A DNA stretch of 64,000 bases. It comes from Cytobacillus sp. FSL H8-0458 (GTDB taxonomy: Bacteria > Bacillota > Bacilli > Bacillales > Cytobacillaceae). The stretch lies in the NCBI RefSeq assembly GCF_038002165.1, contig NZ_JBBOBR010000003.1:1-64000 (forward strand), written 5' to 3'. Positions within the stretch are counted from its first letter, which is position 1. The number at the start of each line of letters is the position of its first letter. The position numbers were made by a program, and so were the translations under genes. Shown piece after piece: positions 51,430-59,736 of the stretch. The notes beneath the pieces were generated by a model. The model saw only the letters and a program-made list of their open reading frames with translations, made no database searches and was not told the origin of the DNA.

Positions 51430-51996
51430 GTTAACACCCTCATTATATATAAATTTCTATTCTATAATCCTTTTGGTGCGCAAACGTTTGCATTAAGCGG
51501 CATAAAAAAAGCTGCCTGCTTAATGCATGTGCATACTACTACAGTAAGTGTAACGCTTACAATTCAATTTTTCAATACCCTAATTAAATTAGGATTTATA
51601 GAAAAAGAAAACACGCATATTAGCGGGTTTTCTCTTTATTCAAATAGTCAGAATTGAAGTGAAAGCCAATTCACAGGACCTCACCTCCTAACTATATAAC
51701 GAAGGTCAATGGTAAAGGTTCTCAATATTTTCAGTTATTCAAGTGTTCAGAATAACTACACGAGTATAAAGCCCTTCTCAATATCATATAAAATTAGAGT
51801 ATTGCCAATATGGGGAATGTTTTGTAACAATTTTCGCTATTTTATTACAACACTTCTTATTTTCTAACAAAACTTATGGTTTAAATCAAATTTTAATGTG
51901 TTATGGTTAAAGAAAGGAGCATGGATTCTTCTATGTGAGCCTCCCTTTGAGATGGAAGGGAAAATAAGACAAATAGAGGAAAGTAGGGGTGAGATC
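51430..51996. other. Long leader/intergenic region between malL and the MEDS gene
   Basis: These 567 bases between divergent genes hold a LacI-type palindrome (51480-51491), a TGTAA-CGC-TTACA inverted repeat (51549-51561), a GAAAACACGC/GCGGGTTTTC hairpin (51606-51640) and, on the minus strand, a strong ribosome binding site with an 8-codon frame (51648-51674). The part from 51700 to 51900 is AT-rich with nothing firm. Confidence 0.5.
51480..51491. promoter_or_regulatory. LacI/GalR-type operator before malL
   Basis: GCAAACGTTTGC is a perfect 12-bp palindrome with the central CG of LacI-family and CcpA-type sites, 51 bases upstream of the malL start codon. Confidence 0.6.
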
Positions 51997-52569
51997 ATGA
52001 ATAGCAAAATGAACCAGTTGTTTGAGCAGCAAAAGAGTGTTCATGTGCTGTATTCCTATAATGGAATGAAGCAATACATTGAACAGGTGGTGAGCTTTAT
52101 CCAAAATGGCGTTAAGGCAGGGGATTACATTATTCTTATAGAAGATGACCGTGTCTACCCAATTATACATAAAGAACTGAGCAGAAGGTTAAATGAGGAA
52201 AATTTGAAGTTTGTTCATTTTGTAAACAACTACGATTTTTATTATTCAAGTGGAAGCTACCATCCTCCTGCAATCACTGAGTATTTTACTAAAATGGTAC
52301 AGCCGTATGTAGAAAGGAAAATCTCATTTCGATCTTGGGCACATGTGGAGTGGTCCAGTATGAAAGATCCGCTTCATTTGATTGAGGACTTTGAAAAAAT
52401 AGTAGACGAAGCTGTTAATACACTTTCTTTCCCATTAATTTGTGCGTATGAAGGAGAGAAAATGCCAGATTTCCTCAGGACTATTTTGATGGAAACTCAT
52501 CCATATGTTTTATTTGAAGATGATCTCATTATCTCCGAACAATACCAGCAAGCAGAGGATGTAAAATAA
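51997..52569 (+). CDS. MEDS-domain protein
   Basis: A 190-residue protein formed almost wholly by a MEDS (DcmR sensory) domain: HVLYSYNGMKQYIEQVVSFIQNGVKAGDYIILIEDDR at the start, RSWAHVEWSS in the middle and FPLICAYEGEKMP near the end. In other bacteria this domain is joined to output domains; here none is present, so it may act through a partner. AGGGGTGAG precedes the ATG at 51997; the frame upstream is chance. Monocistronic. Confidence 0.78.
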   Translation: MNSKMNQLFEQQKSVHVLYSYNGMKQYIEQVVSFIQNGVKAGDYIILIEDDRVYPIIHKELSRRLNEENLKFVHFVNNYDFYYSSGSYHPPAITEYFTKMVQPYVERKISFRSWAHVEWSSMKDPLHLIEDFEKIVDEAVNTLSFPLICAYEGEKMPDFLRTILMETHPYVLFEDDLIISEQYQQAEDVK

Positions 52570-52767
52570 CTAATCGCAAGTCTTATTCTAATGTCCTGCC
52601 TTATTTGAAATTTAACTATATAAGAAAAAGCAGCCTGGCTTGTCAGCAGATTCTGACAATACATTACTTGAATATTTTTAAATTATTTATACAGTTATGG
52701 CAAGTTCGTCACACTCGACAACTCCTTTTTCGGACTGTGCCCAATTATTCTGCAAAAACAGCCTAAA

Positions 52768-52807
52768 AACAAAGAAGAAGCCGCAGCACTCTCAGCTGCG
52801 GCTTCCA
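52768..52807 (-). terminator. Terminator of the HELGH protein gene
   Basis: GAAGCCGCAG and CTGCGGCTTC form a 10-bp stem; the minus strand continues TTCTTTG. Confidence 0.75.
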
Positions 52808-52813
52808 ATATTG

Positions 52814-53266
52814 TCAGGCAGGCTCCATTTGAAGCTGATCCCGGTATGGTTTTAATGAATGATAAATAATGTTCTGCATGAATGCCTTATCCATGTCCGG
52901 CAAGAGCTTTTCAGCAAATGCCCAGGCATTTTCCTCAATTTTCAATGCTGTGAGCCAGCGTTCCTGCTCTGTTATGCAGGCATCAAGATGGCTGGCCAAT
53001 TGCTCCAGCTCCGCATCTTCTGCATGGCCTAACTCATGAGCAAACACAACGGCAAAATAATCTAAAAAACGATCTGCAGAAGCAAACAGCTGTTGGCATT
53101 GGTTCTTAATCTCTTCTGCATAAAGGGTTACTGTATGTGTTCCCATACTGTACTTTCCGCCAGCTATACGATTTCCCGGAAAATGTTTCTCTAATTTAAT
53201 GTCCGCCTGACTCCCCGATCTCTTCAATAATTCATGAACAACTAGATCCAAGCTTTCTTTATTCAA
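52814..53266 (-). CDS. Putative zinc metalloprotease-like protein (HELGH)
   Basis: A 150-residue protein I cannot name. FAVVFAHELGHAED holds a zincin-type HExxH motif, with downstream acidic and His residues (EQLASHLDACI, KIEENAWAFAEKL) that may give the third ligand, as in ImmA/IrrE-like or SprT-like proteins. No helix-turn-helix is seen. The TTG at 53266 has AAAGGTG about 6 bases upstream; the GTG three codons earlier is inside that site. Monocistronic. Confidence 0.7.
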   Translation of the reverse strand: MNKESLDLVVHELLKRSGSQADIKLEKHFPGNRIAGGKYSMGTHTVTLYAEEIKNQCQQLFASADRFLDYFAVVFAHELGHAEDAELEQLASHLDACITEQERWLTALKIEENAWAFAEKLLPDMDKAFMQNIIYHSLKPYRDQLQMEPA

Positions 53267-53371
53267 TACAAACACCTTTCTCTATTTAAAGCTTATAGGC
53301 TATTATATGAGAAAAGTGTACAGAAATAAACGAATATATACCCTTTTTTTCGACGATAAAACCTAAATTCC

Positions 53372-54277
53372 TTAATTTTTATCCTGCAGAAGCGATTTAT
53401 GGATCCAGATCGCAGCCTGTGCACCCTCTCCCATCGCAATGGTTACTTGTTCCGAATGGGCTGCCACATCGCCTGCTGCCCACACATTTTGGACACTGGT
53501 CATTTTCGAGCGCGGATCTGTCAGGATATGCTTATTTTCAAGCCGCTCTGCACCGAGCTGCTTTGCCAGGCCTGATTTTATCTCATTTCCGCCAAATGCG
53601 ATAAATCCTCTATCACCTGCTATTTCTTTGCCGCTTTCCAGCCTTACACCGTAAAATTTATCATCTTCTGCGAGGACTCTATCTATTGTTTCTTCCAGAT
53701 ATTCAATATTTTTCTCTCTCATTTTCCCCAAAAATTCCTGATCCGGCACCTTTTTTTCATGGTTGATAAAAACAAGGTCATTTGTCCAGTAAGACAAGGT
53801 TAAGGCCATATTCGCCCCGGCATTTCCAGAGCCAAGCACAATGGTGCGTTTATCCTTCACCTCATATCCATCACAGTCTGGACAAACATAGACAGATATG
53901 CCAAGACAAGGCATCAGTTCCGGGAATGGCGGCATCCGGTCCATGACTCCTGTTGCCAGCAAAATCCGTTTGCCGGAATATTTATCGCCGCTTTCTCCTG
54001 AAACGACAAATCCTCCATCAGCCTTTTCAGCCTGCTCCACTTTTTCATGAACAAACTCCACTCCAAGGCTTTCGGCGTGCTTTTTCCCAAGCTTACGAAG
54101 TTCCGGTCCGCTCACACCATCCGGATAGCCTAAGATATTATGATAATTTTTGCATATCACCGAACGCCCATCATTGGAATCCAGCACCAGCACCTTATGT
54201 TTATACCTGCCCAGCTGAATGGCAGCCTGCAGTCCCGCAATACCTCCTCCAACAATCAGACAATCATAATTCAACAT
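53372..54277 (-). CDS. Thioredoxin reductase-like FAD/NAD(P) oxidoreductase
   Basis: A 301-residue two-dinucleotide-domain flavoprotein: FAD motif IVGGGIAGLQAA near 8-19, a redox-type CPDC at about 133-136 (YVCPDCDGYE), NAD(P) motif VLGSGNAGANMAL and the closing VWAAGDVAAHSEQVTIAMGEG. The layout is that of TrxB-like proteins; electron donor and partner are unknown and no thioredoxin gene is adjacent. GGAGG lies 5 bases before the ATG. Confidence 0.87.
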   Translation of the reverse strand: MLNYDCLIVGGGIAGLQAAIQLGRYKHKVLVLDSNDGRSVICKNYHNILGYPDGVSGPELRKLGKKHAESLGVEFVHEKVEQAEKADGGFVVSGESGDKYSGKRILLATGVMDRMPPFPELMPCLGISVYVCPDCDGYEVKDKRTIVLGSGNAGANMALTLSYWTNDLVFINHEKKVPDQEFLGKMREKNIEYLEETIDRVLAEDDKFYGVRLESGKEIAGDRGFIAFGGNEIKSGLAKQLGAERLENKHILTDPRSKMTSVQNVWAAGDVAAHSEQVTIAMGEGAQAAIWIHKSLLQDKN

Positions 54278-54341
54278 AATTCCTCCTTTTCATGCCAAAA
54301 GGCTATACATGTAAACTACCCAGAAATTCCTCTTCTAAATA

Positions 54342-54373
54342 CAAAAAGGGGAGTCTCATCGCTGAAACTCCCC
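54342..54373 (-). terminator. Terminator of the parM-parR operon
   Basis: AGGGGAGTTTCA and TGAGACTCCCCT pair around GCGA, then TTTTTG on the minus strand. Confidence 0.8.
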
Positions 54374-54379
54374 TCGAAC

Positions 54380-54967
54380 TCACTTATTCATATGTGCAAG
54401 AAAGCCGCCAAGAAGAGTATCAAGATCTTCTTCACTTTCCTCTTCAGTTTCATCTTGCTGTTCCTGTTTTGCTTTGTCCCAATCAAAGTCAAGCAGATCA
54501 TCTTCAATATCCAAATCTGCCTCCGTTATTTCATCTTCCTCTAAAGCCGCAGCTGCCGAGTCATACTGATTCACAGCAGGTCTCGGCTCCTCCTGCAGAT
54601 ATAGAGCTTCATCTATATCAGAAGAGCGGCTGTTTAAAGATGCCAGCAGGGATGTTGCCCGCACCGGGTCCGTAATCAGCTGATAAATGATGCTGCCGAG
54701 CAGGGCTTCTGAGTGCTCATGCTTTAGCCAGTCGCGCTGAACCTTGCTTAGCCCCTTTGGAAGGGGAATAGTGATGGTTTCCCGGTCTTTTGATTGTGAA
54801 CTGCTGACTCCCTGCATCACAAATTCGGCCATTTTGCTCGAAAAATTCCTCTTTTCGGTTTCCTTGAGCTTTTGCAGATGCTTCAGAATATGATCAGGAG
54901 TGTCAGATGGTACACGAAAGGATATGGATTGTCCTCTCTTAATTTCAGAAGAGGAAGCTTTACTCAT
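54380..54967 (-). CDS. ParR-like DNA-binding adaptor of an actin-type partition system
   Basis: A 195-residue protein following the ParM-like gene by 11 bases. Residues about 12-55 fit a ribbon-helix-helix (strand SISFRVP, helices DHILKHLQKLKE and NFSSKMAEFVMQG). A second similar unit lies at about 62-110 (ETITIPLPKGLSKVQRDWLK). The C-terminal 75 residues are strongly acidic (EEDEITEADLDIEDDLLDFD), as in ParR tails that contact ParM filaments. The role is therefore inferred from layout and partner, not from a strong named match. Confidence 0.72.
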   Translation of the reverse strand: MSKASSSEIKRGQSISFRVPSDTPDHILKHLQKLKETEKRNFSSKMAEFVMQGVSSSQSKDRETITIPLPKGLSKVQRDWLKHEHSEALLGSIIYQLITDPVRATSLLASLNSRSSDIDEALYLQEEPRPAVNQYDSAAAALEEDEITEADLDIEDDLLDFDWDKAKQEQQDETEEESEEDLDTLLGGFLAHMNK

Positions 54968-54978
54968 GAAAAATCACC

Positions 54979-56160
54979 CTAGTTGGCTTTTACAGGTTTC
55001 TTATCCTGGTCTGCCTTATCTTTATTCGTTCTTCTTGAAAAATCAGAAATCAGCTTGTAATAAGCATTTGCCATCATCCAGATGCTTTCCTTTTCATCCT
55101 CGAAGAAGTCAATGTTATAGCCATCCAAATTGTTATTTAATGTCTTCAGATAATCTTTTAGAACAATAGAACCGCCGCCAACGAAGTAGCAGATTTCCGT
55201 CTGGGAGTTTTTCTGCCAAACGTTGCGGAGCAGGCGGTACTGCTTCTTCGCCAGGTCAAGCAGGATACGGTCTGTAATATCATGCACGCTTGTGCGGCTT
55301 CCCTTAACCATAATATGATTGCGGTCATTTTTCTTTGTGATGATTTCCACGACATCTGTGCGGCTGTCGAGCTCAACACCATGCTTCGAACGGATCTCTT
55401 CCCGGATGGATTCAAGCGCTTCAGACACGCCAAGGTTGAAGCCCTGCGCTTTATCATCATCTACATTGCGGTTTTTAATGACAGCGATATCCGTAGATAA
55501 TCCGCCGATATCCTGGATTAAAATACGCTTATCAATTAAATCCTTATTAATGATGTTTAAGTTGTTATCCATTACAAGGTTGATATATGCCGCAAATCCT
55601 TCAGGATAAACCTTGACTTCTTCAAACTTAATATTAACTTTTTGCCCCTGGTACTTCGGTGTTACAAGGAACTCAACCTGGTGGACAGAGCCCAGCAGCT
55701 TGGAACGGTAGCCCGCATCCTTGCCTTCCTTCACCTCGCGAAGAGGAAGTCCTGTGCCAAGTGTGTAGTTTGCATCGATCACATTACCTGACTTTTTAAA
55801 GCCAGTGGAACCCCCGTTTTGTACAGCATCCAGTGCCAAAGCAGTAAAAAGCATAACCAATGTCTGATCTTCTTCGGATTTGCTGCTGCCTGGATCCAGT
55901 TCAGTAGCATTATCGCTTTTTGTTGCCAGGTGACCTACACGGTAAATCGTATTGTTTTCCTTCAGGGCAGGGGAGTGAACTCTAATATGTATGCCTTCAA
56001 GCGGATTTTTGCTGTCAAGTTCTTCAATCCCGATAACCGGCCGGTCCTCAACATCTCTCGCTATTACATTCGGTATGTTTAATTCTGAATCCAATTTCCC
56101 AAAGATTGCTTTAATAGAATCGTTTCCTACGTCAACTGCTGCAATTCGTGAATTCGTCAA
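54979..56160 (-). CDS. ParM/StbA-family actin-like ATPase
   Basis: A 393-residue actin-fold protein. Phosphate 1 loop is AAVDVGNDSIKAIFG, phosphate 2 is DIGGLSTDIAVI and the adenosine motif is YFVGGGSIVLKDYL, as in plasmid-segregation actins (ParM, Alp, AlfA). Filaments of such proteins push plasmid copies apart when ParR is bound at parC. The TTG at 56160 has AAAGGA nine bases upstream; an ATG at 56178 with GGAG closer by is possible. The pair sits among chromosomal genes with no replication or mobility genes nearby, behind a phased GTAWACA array. Confidence 0.88.
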   Translation of the reverse strand: MTNSRIAAVDVGNDSIKAIFGKLDSELNIPNVIARDVEDRPVIGIEELDSKNPLEGIHIRVHSPALKENNTIYRVGHLATKSDNATELDPGSSKSEEDQTLVMLFTALALDAVQNGGSTGFKKSGNVIDANYTLGTGLPLREVKEGKDAGYRSKLLGSVHQVEFLVTPKYQGQKVNIKFEEVKVYPEGFAAYINLVMDNNLNIINKDLIDKRILIQDIGGLSTDIAVIKNRNVDDDKAQGFNLGVSEALESIREEIRSKHGVELDSRTDVVEIITKKNDRNHIMVKGSRTSVHDITDRILLDLAKKQYRLLRNVWQKNSQTEICYFVGGGSIVLKDYLKTLNNNLDGYNIDFFEDEKESIWMMANAYYKLISDFSRRTNKDKADQDKKPVKAN

Positions 56161-56630
56161 ATCATTCAATCCTTTCATTCTCCATAATATAGAGCTGCTA
56201 TTTTAAGAGTAATTCAGATTGAGAGATTAATCAATGAGAGGAAACAAAAAGTAATCAAAGCGTAAAAACGTAAACAAAATGTAAACATCTACCTTCATTG
56301 TATACACTTTCCGCATACATGTAAACAAAAGTGTACACATCCTTATATAACAACATGCACACCGATTTGTATACTTGTTTACATTTCTGAATACATTTGT
56401 AAACATTATTGTATACATGTAATCAAATTTGTTTACAAACGGATTTCCTTGGTGTTTTTCTTAAAATTTGATAGTTTAAGAGTTAAAATAATATCCTTAT
56501 CTTCTCTAAGTAAAAAGCAGCTGAATCAGATAATATTAAAAAATTTAGAAAATATACTAAATTAATCTACTTTCTTGGTAAAAATTCCTATAAAATAGGA
56601 GTATAACAATAGGAAAAGGAGTTCAGAAAG
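56161..56630. other. Divergent gap between parM and the GGDEF gene
   Basis: Of these 470 bases, 56251-56437 is array E. From 56440 to 56630 the sequence is AT-rich and leads to the GGDEF gene's AAAGGAG site. No gene is supported. Confidence 0.6.
56251..56437. repeat. Phased GTAWACA array (array E), candidate parC
   Basis: GTAAACA, GTATACA or close variants start at 56251, 56262, 56270, 56281, 56300, 56321, 56331, 56357, 56369, 56377 (as GTTTACA), 56399, 56411, 56419 and 56431. Two sets interleave, each stepping 19 to 22 bp (for example 56357, 56377, 56399, 56419 and 56369, about 56389, 56411, 56431). Many words are themselves palindromic (GTATAC, TGTACA). It lies right before parM. Confidence 0.8.
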
Positions 56631-57899
56631 ATGCAAGGCTCCAGAATATTTATGGTTTCTCTTTTTATCATTTCCGTGTGCACTGCTGTTTTCTCAGAGG
56701 GAATCAGTGTCGAGAGCTCTCTATATATAAATGCACTGGGTATATACCTGCTGTTTGCATGCCTGTATTATCATTTGCGGATTATCAGCAGAAATGGAAA
56801 TACATCGATTGATTATGGGATTAATTACAGTCTTTCCATAGGACTGTTTACAGGGCCATTAGGTCTGTTGATTTTTGAAGTCATCTACCGTTTTTGCGTC
56901 TATTTTTATAAAAAGCATACAAAAACAGAAGATCCTGATGAATTTTTCCATACGTTTTATAACATTGGTTCCTTTGTGATGAGCAACTCCATCGCATTCT
57001 ATTTATTCCATCTGCTATCTCCCCTCTTTAAGGGTGTGCCATTCGGTTTTTGGGTCGTCATGCTGATGCTGATCACCGTAACCTCTTTGCTTTCGGATCT
57101 ATTCCTGATTACTGTTTTTAAACTGACAGGAGATATTAAAACGAAGCAGGAAGCGATTGACTTTATCAAAACAAGAAGTGTGCTGGATATGGGGAAGATT
57201 GCCTTCACGAACGGCCTTTTGCTGTTATTCCTGAAGGAGGGAGAATGGGAAATGCTCATAAGCCTGTTTATCCTTAACTACCTTGTGAGCCGGTCGTTTC
57301 TGTCGAAATCACAGATGCTTCAGAATAAAATCGAACGTGATAAGTTTGAGCAGATGGCCTATACCGACTTTCTGACTGGTGTGTTTAACCGTGCCTATAT
57401 GGATAAAAAGATGACGGAGCTTAATCAATCAGATGAAAGCATTGGTATAGTTGTAGCTGACATTGACAAATTCAAGAGGATAAATGACAGCTATAATCAT
57501 GCGGTTGGCGACCAGGCAATCAGGCATTTTACCGATACTTTAAAAAGCTACCTCTCCAAAGATGATTACTTGTTCAGGAGCGGAGGAGAAGAGTTTACGA
57601 TTATTATGAGATTCAGAACATATGAAGAGTGCCTGCATTTAGCCCAGAAGATACGCACAGGGGTTGAAAACAGTCCTTTTCAAGCTGATTTTAAAGAGGA
57701 GTCCATTTCTATTTCCTACACTGCATCATTTGGCCTTTTTTACTATACAGTGAACGATCTGCTGTCTATTGAAAAAGCTTATGTTTATGCAGACCAACTC
57801 CTTCTCCAGTCCAAGGAAATGGGTAAAAACAGGATATCCAGCAGGGAAGAGCCTGCCTATCCGCACAGACTAGCAGAAGCAGTTCTGACAAACGCATAA
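56631..57899 (+). CDS. Membrane-bound GGDEF protein (putative diguanylate cyclase)
   Basis: A 422-residue protein with about six hydrophobic segments in the first 220 residues and a C-terminal GGDEF domain: YTDFLTGVFNRAYMD, VADIDKFKRINDSYNHAVGD and the active-site SGGEEF, where Glu replaces the first Asp as many active cyclases allow. No RxxD inhibitory site stands five residues before it. It would make cyclic di-GMP. AAAGGAG precedes the ATG. Monocistronic, divergent from parM. Confidence 0.88.
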   Translation: MQGSRIFMVSLFIISVCTAVFSEGISVESSLYINALGIYLLFACLYYHLRIISRNGNTSIDYGINYSLSIGLFTGPLGLLIFEVIYRFCVYFYKKHTKTEDPDEFFHTFYNIGSFVMSNSIAFYLFHLLSPLFKGVPFGFWVVMLMLITVTSLLSDLFLITVFKLTGDIKTKQEAIDFIKTRSVLDMGKIAFTNGLLLLFLKEGEWEMLISLFILNYLVSRSFLSKSQMLQNKIERDKFEQMAYTDFLTGVFNRAYMDKKMTELNQSDESIGIVVADIDKFKRINDSYNHAVGDQAIRHFTDTLKSYLSKDDYLFRSGGEEFTIIMRFRTYEECLHLAQKIRTGVENSPFQADFKEESISISYTASFGLFYYTVNDLLSIEKAYVYADQLLLQSKEMGKNRISSREEPAYPHRLAEAVLTNA

Positions 57900-57907
57900 G
57901 ATGTTCG

Positions 57908-57935
57908 CAGCCGCCTGTTTGGGCGGTTTTTTTTG
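57908..57935 (+). terminator. GGDEF gene terminator
   Basis: GCCGCC and GGGCGGT pair around TGTTT, then eight T residues. Confidence 0.8.
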
Positions 57936-58073
57936 GGTATAATATCTGTGTTTTTTATAAAATTAATAATACTATCATTATTCTGAAAAAATAAACTTTG
58001 AATAGATTTCCTGGGAAAATCTATTTATTTCTCCTATTAAGCCAATAATAACCACCGTTACATAAAATTTTTT

Positions 58074-58103
58074 TTGACAATTAGCAACTATGAAAGATAT
58101 TAT
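58074..58103 (+). promoter_or_regulatory. Sigma-A promoter of the peptide transporter gene
   Basis: TTGACA (58074-58079), 18 bases, TATTAT (58098-58103), 26 bases before the start codon. Confidence 0.7.
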
Positions 58104-58128
58104 AGAATAGCTAAAAGGAGGATGAAAC

Positions 58129-59622
58129 ATGTCAGATTTTAATAGGCAGAAAATTGTTGAAAGTGTGCCTCAAAAAGGTTTCTTCGGACATCCTAAAGGC
58201 TTGTTCACACTTTTCTTCACGGAATTTTGGGAGCGCTTTTCTTACTATGGAATGAGAGCAATCCTTGTTTTCTATATGTACTACGAGGTTTCAAAAGGCG
58301 GATTAGGCCTCGATGAGCCAACAGCTTTAGCAATCATGTCCATTTATGGGTCATTGGTGTATATGTCTGGAATCATCGGCGGATGGATGGCTGACAGATT
58401 ACTTGGAACATCCAGAGCGGTATTCTATGGCGGAATTTTAATCATGCTCGGCCATATTGCCCTTTCCATTCCTGGAAGCCTTGCTATGTTCTTTGTTTCC
58501 ATGGTTCTGATTGTTTTAGGTACTGGTTTATTGAAGCCAAATGTATCGAGCGTCGTTGGGGACATTTACAGTCCTGAAGATAATCGCCGCGATGCCGGTT
58601 TCAGTATTTTCTATATGGGCATCAACCTTGGCGGATTCCTTGCGCCGTTAATTGTCGGAACAGTTGGAATGAAATATAATTTCCATCTTGGTTTCGCCAT
58701 TGCAGCCGTTGGTATGTTCTTTGGCTTATTGGTGTTTATCTTTACGAAAAAGAAAAATCTTGGATTAGCGGGAACTTATATTTCTAATCCATTATCTGCA
58801 AATGAAAAGAAAACAGTTTATACAAGAATCGGCCTGGGTGCTGTTATTATTGCCATTTTAGTGGCTGTCGGCATCCCAACTGGTCTTTTAACATTTGATT
58901 CCTTTATTGCACTTGTTGGTATTCTGGGTATCGGTCTCCCAATTATCTACTTTACAATGATGTACCGCAGCCCGAAAACTACAGAAGTGGAACGTTCACG
59001 CATCATTGCGTATATTCCATTATTCATTGCGTCTGTTATGTTCTGGGCGATCCAGGAGCAAGGTTCGACAATTCTTGCGAATTATGCAGACAAGCGTACA
59101 CAGCTTGACTTTATGGGACTTGATATTTCACCGGCATGGTTCCAGTCTCTTAACCCGTTATTTATTATTTTCCTGGCGCCAGTGTTTGCCTGGCTGTGGG
59201 TGAAGCTTGGCGACCGCCAGCCTTCAGTGCCGCAGAAATTCTCACTGGGTCTATTGTTTGCCGGTTTATCTTTCATTGTGATTCTGCTTCCTGCTTACCT
59301 TGGCGGAACAGATTCTCTAGTAAGCCCATTATGGCTGGTTCTCAGCTACTTCATTGTTGTTCTTGGAGAGCTTTGCTTATCACCTGTTGGACTTTCAGCC
59401 ACAACCAAATTAGCGCCTGCTGCGTTCTCCGCACAAACAATGAGCCTTTGGTTCCTGTCAAATGCGGCAGCACAGGCAATCAATGCACAGATTGTTAAAT
59501 TCTACACACCTGAAACTGAAATGACGTATTTCGGAGTAATTGGTGCAGTAGCGATCCTGCTATCCATCATCTTATTCTTATTGAGTCCTAAGATTCAAGG
59601 ATTTATGAAGGGTGTACGTTAA
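58129..59622 (+). CDS. POT-family di/tripeptide:proton symporter
   Basis: A 497-residue transporter with about fourteen hydrophobic segments. The E-x-x-E-R-F motif (TEFWERFSYYGMRAILVFYMYY) in the first segment couples protons to peptide uptake, and FSIFYMGINLGGFLAPLI is the PTR2 signature. It fits DtpT-like transporters. AAAGGAGG lies 7 bases before the ATG. Monocistronic with a clear promoter and terminator. Confidence 0.94.
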   Translation: MSDFNRQKIVESVPQKGFFGHPKGLFTLFFTEFWERFSYYGMRAILVFYMYYEVSKGGLGLDEPTALAIMSIYGSLVYMSGIIGGWMADRLLGTSRAVFYGGILIMLGHIALSIPGSLAMFFVSMVLIVLGTGLLKPNVSSVVGDIYSPEDNRRDAGFSIFYMGINLGGFLAPLIVGTVGMKYNFHLGFAIAAVGMFFGLLVFIFTKKKNLGLAGTYISNPLSANEKKTVYTRIGLGAVIIAILVAVGIPTGLLTFDSFIALVGILGIGLPIIYFTMMYRSPKTTEVERSRIIAYIPLFIASVMFWAIQEQGSTILANYADKRTQLDFMGLDISPAWFQSLNPLFIIFLAPVFAWLWVKLGDRQPSVPQKFSLGLLFAGLSFIVILLPAYLGGTDSLVSPLWLVLSYFIVVLGELCLSPVGLSATTKLAPAAFSAQTMSLWFLSNAAAQAINAQIVKFYTPETEMTYFGVIGAVAILLSIILFLLSPKIQGFMKGVR

Positions 59623-59624
59623 TA

Positions 59625-59662
59625 GAAAAGCCAGAAGAGTTTAGCTCTTCTGGCTTTTTTTG
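59625..59662 (+). terminator. Peptide transporter gene terminator
   Basis: AAAGCCAGAAGAG and CTCTTCTGGCTTT pair, then further T residues. Confidence 0.85.
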
Positions 59663-59736
59663 TGCTTGTTTCAGGGGATCTGTTTAGCCGATAAATTCGC
59701 CGATTTGGCTTAAAATTGGCTGGTAATCCGCTGTCA

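Noticed and set aside
51549-51561. Second CcpA-type cre site before malL
   Set aside because: TGTAACGCTTACA is one base shorter than a cre and lacks its fixed positions; recorded only as an inverted repeat.
59690-59725. GCCGATAAATTC / GCCGATTTGGC words after the peptide transporter terminator
   Set aside because: Two close words with a 12-bp step and no further units.
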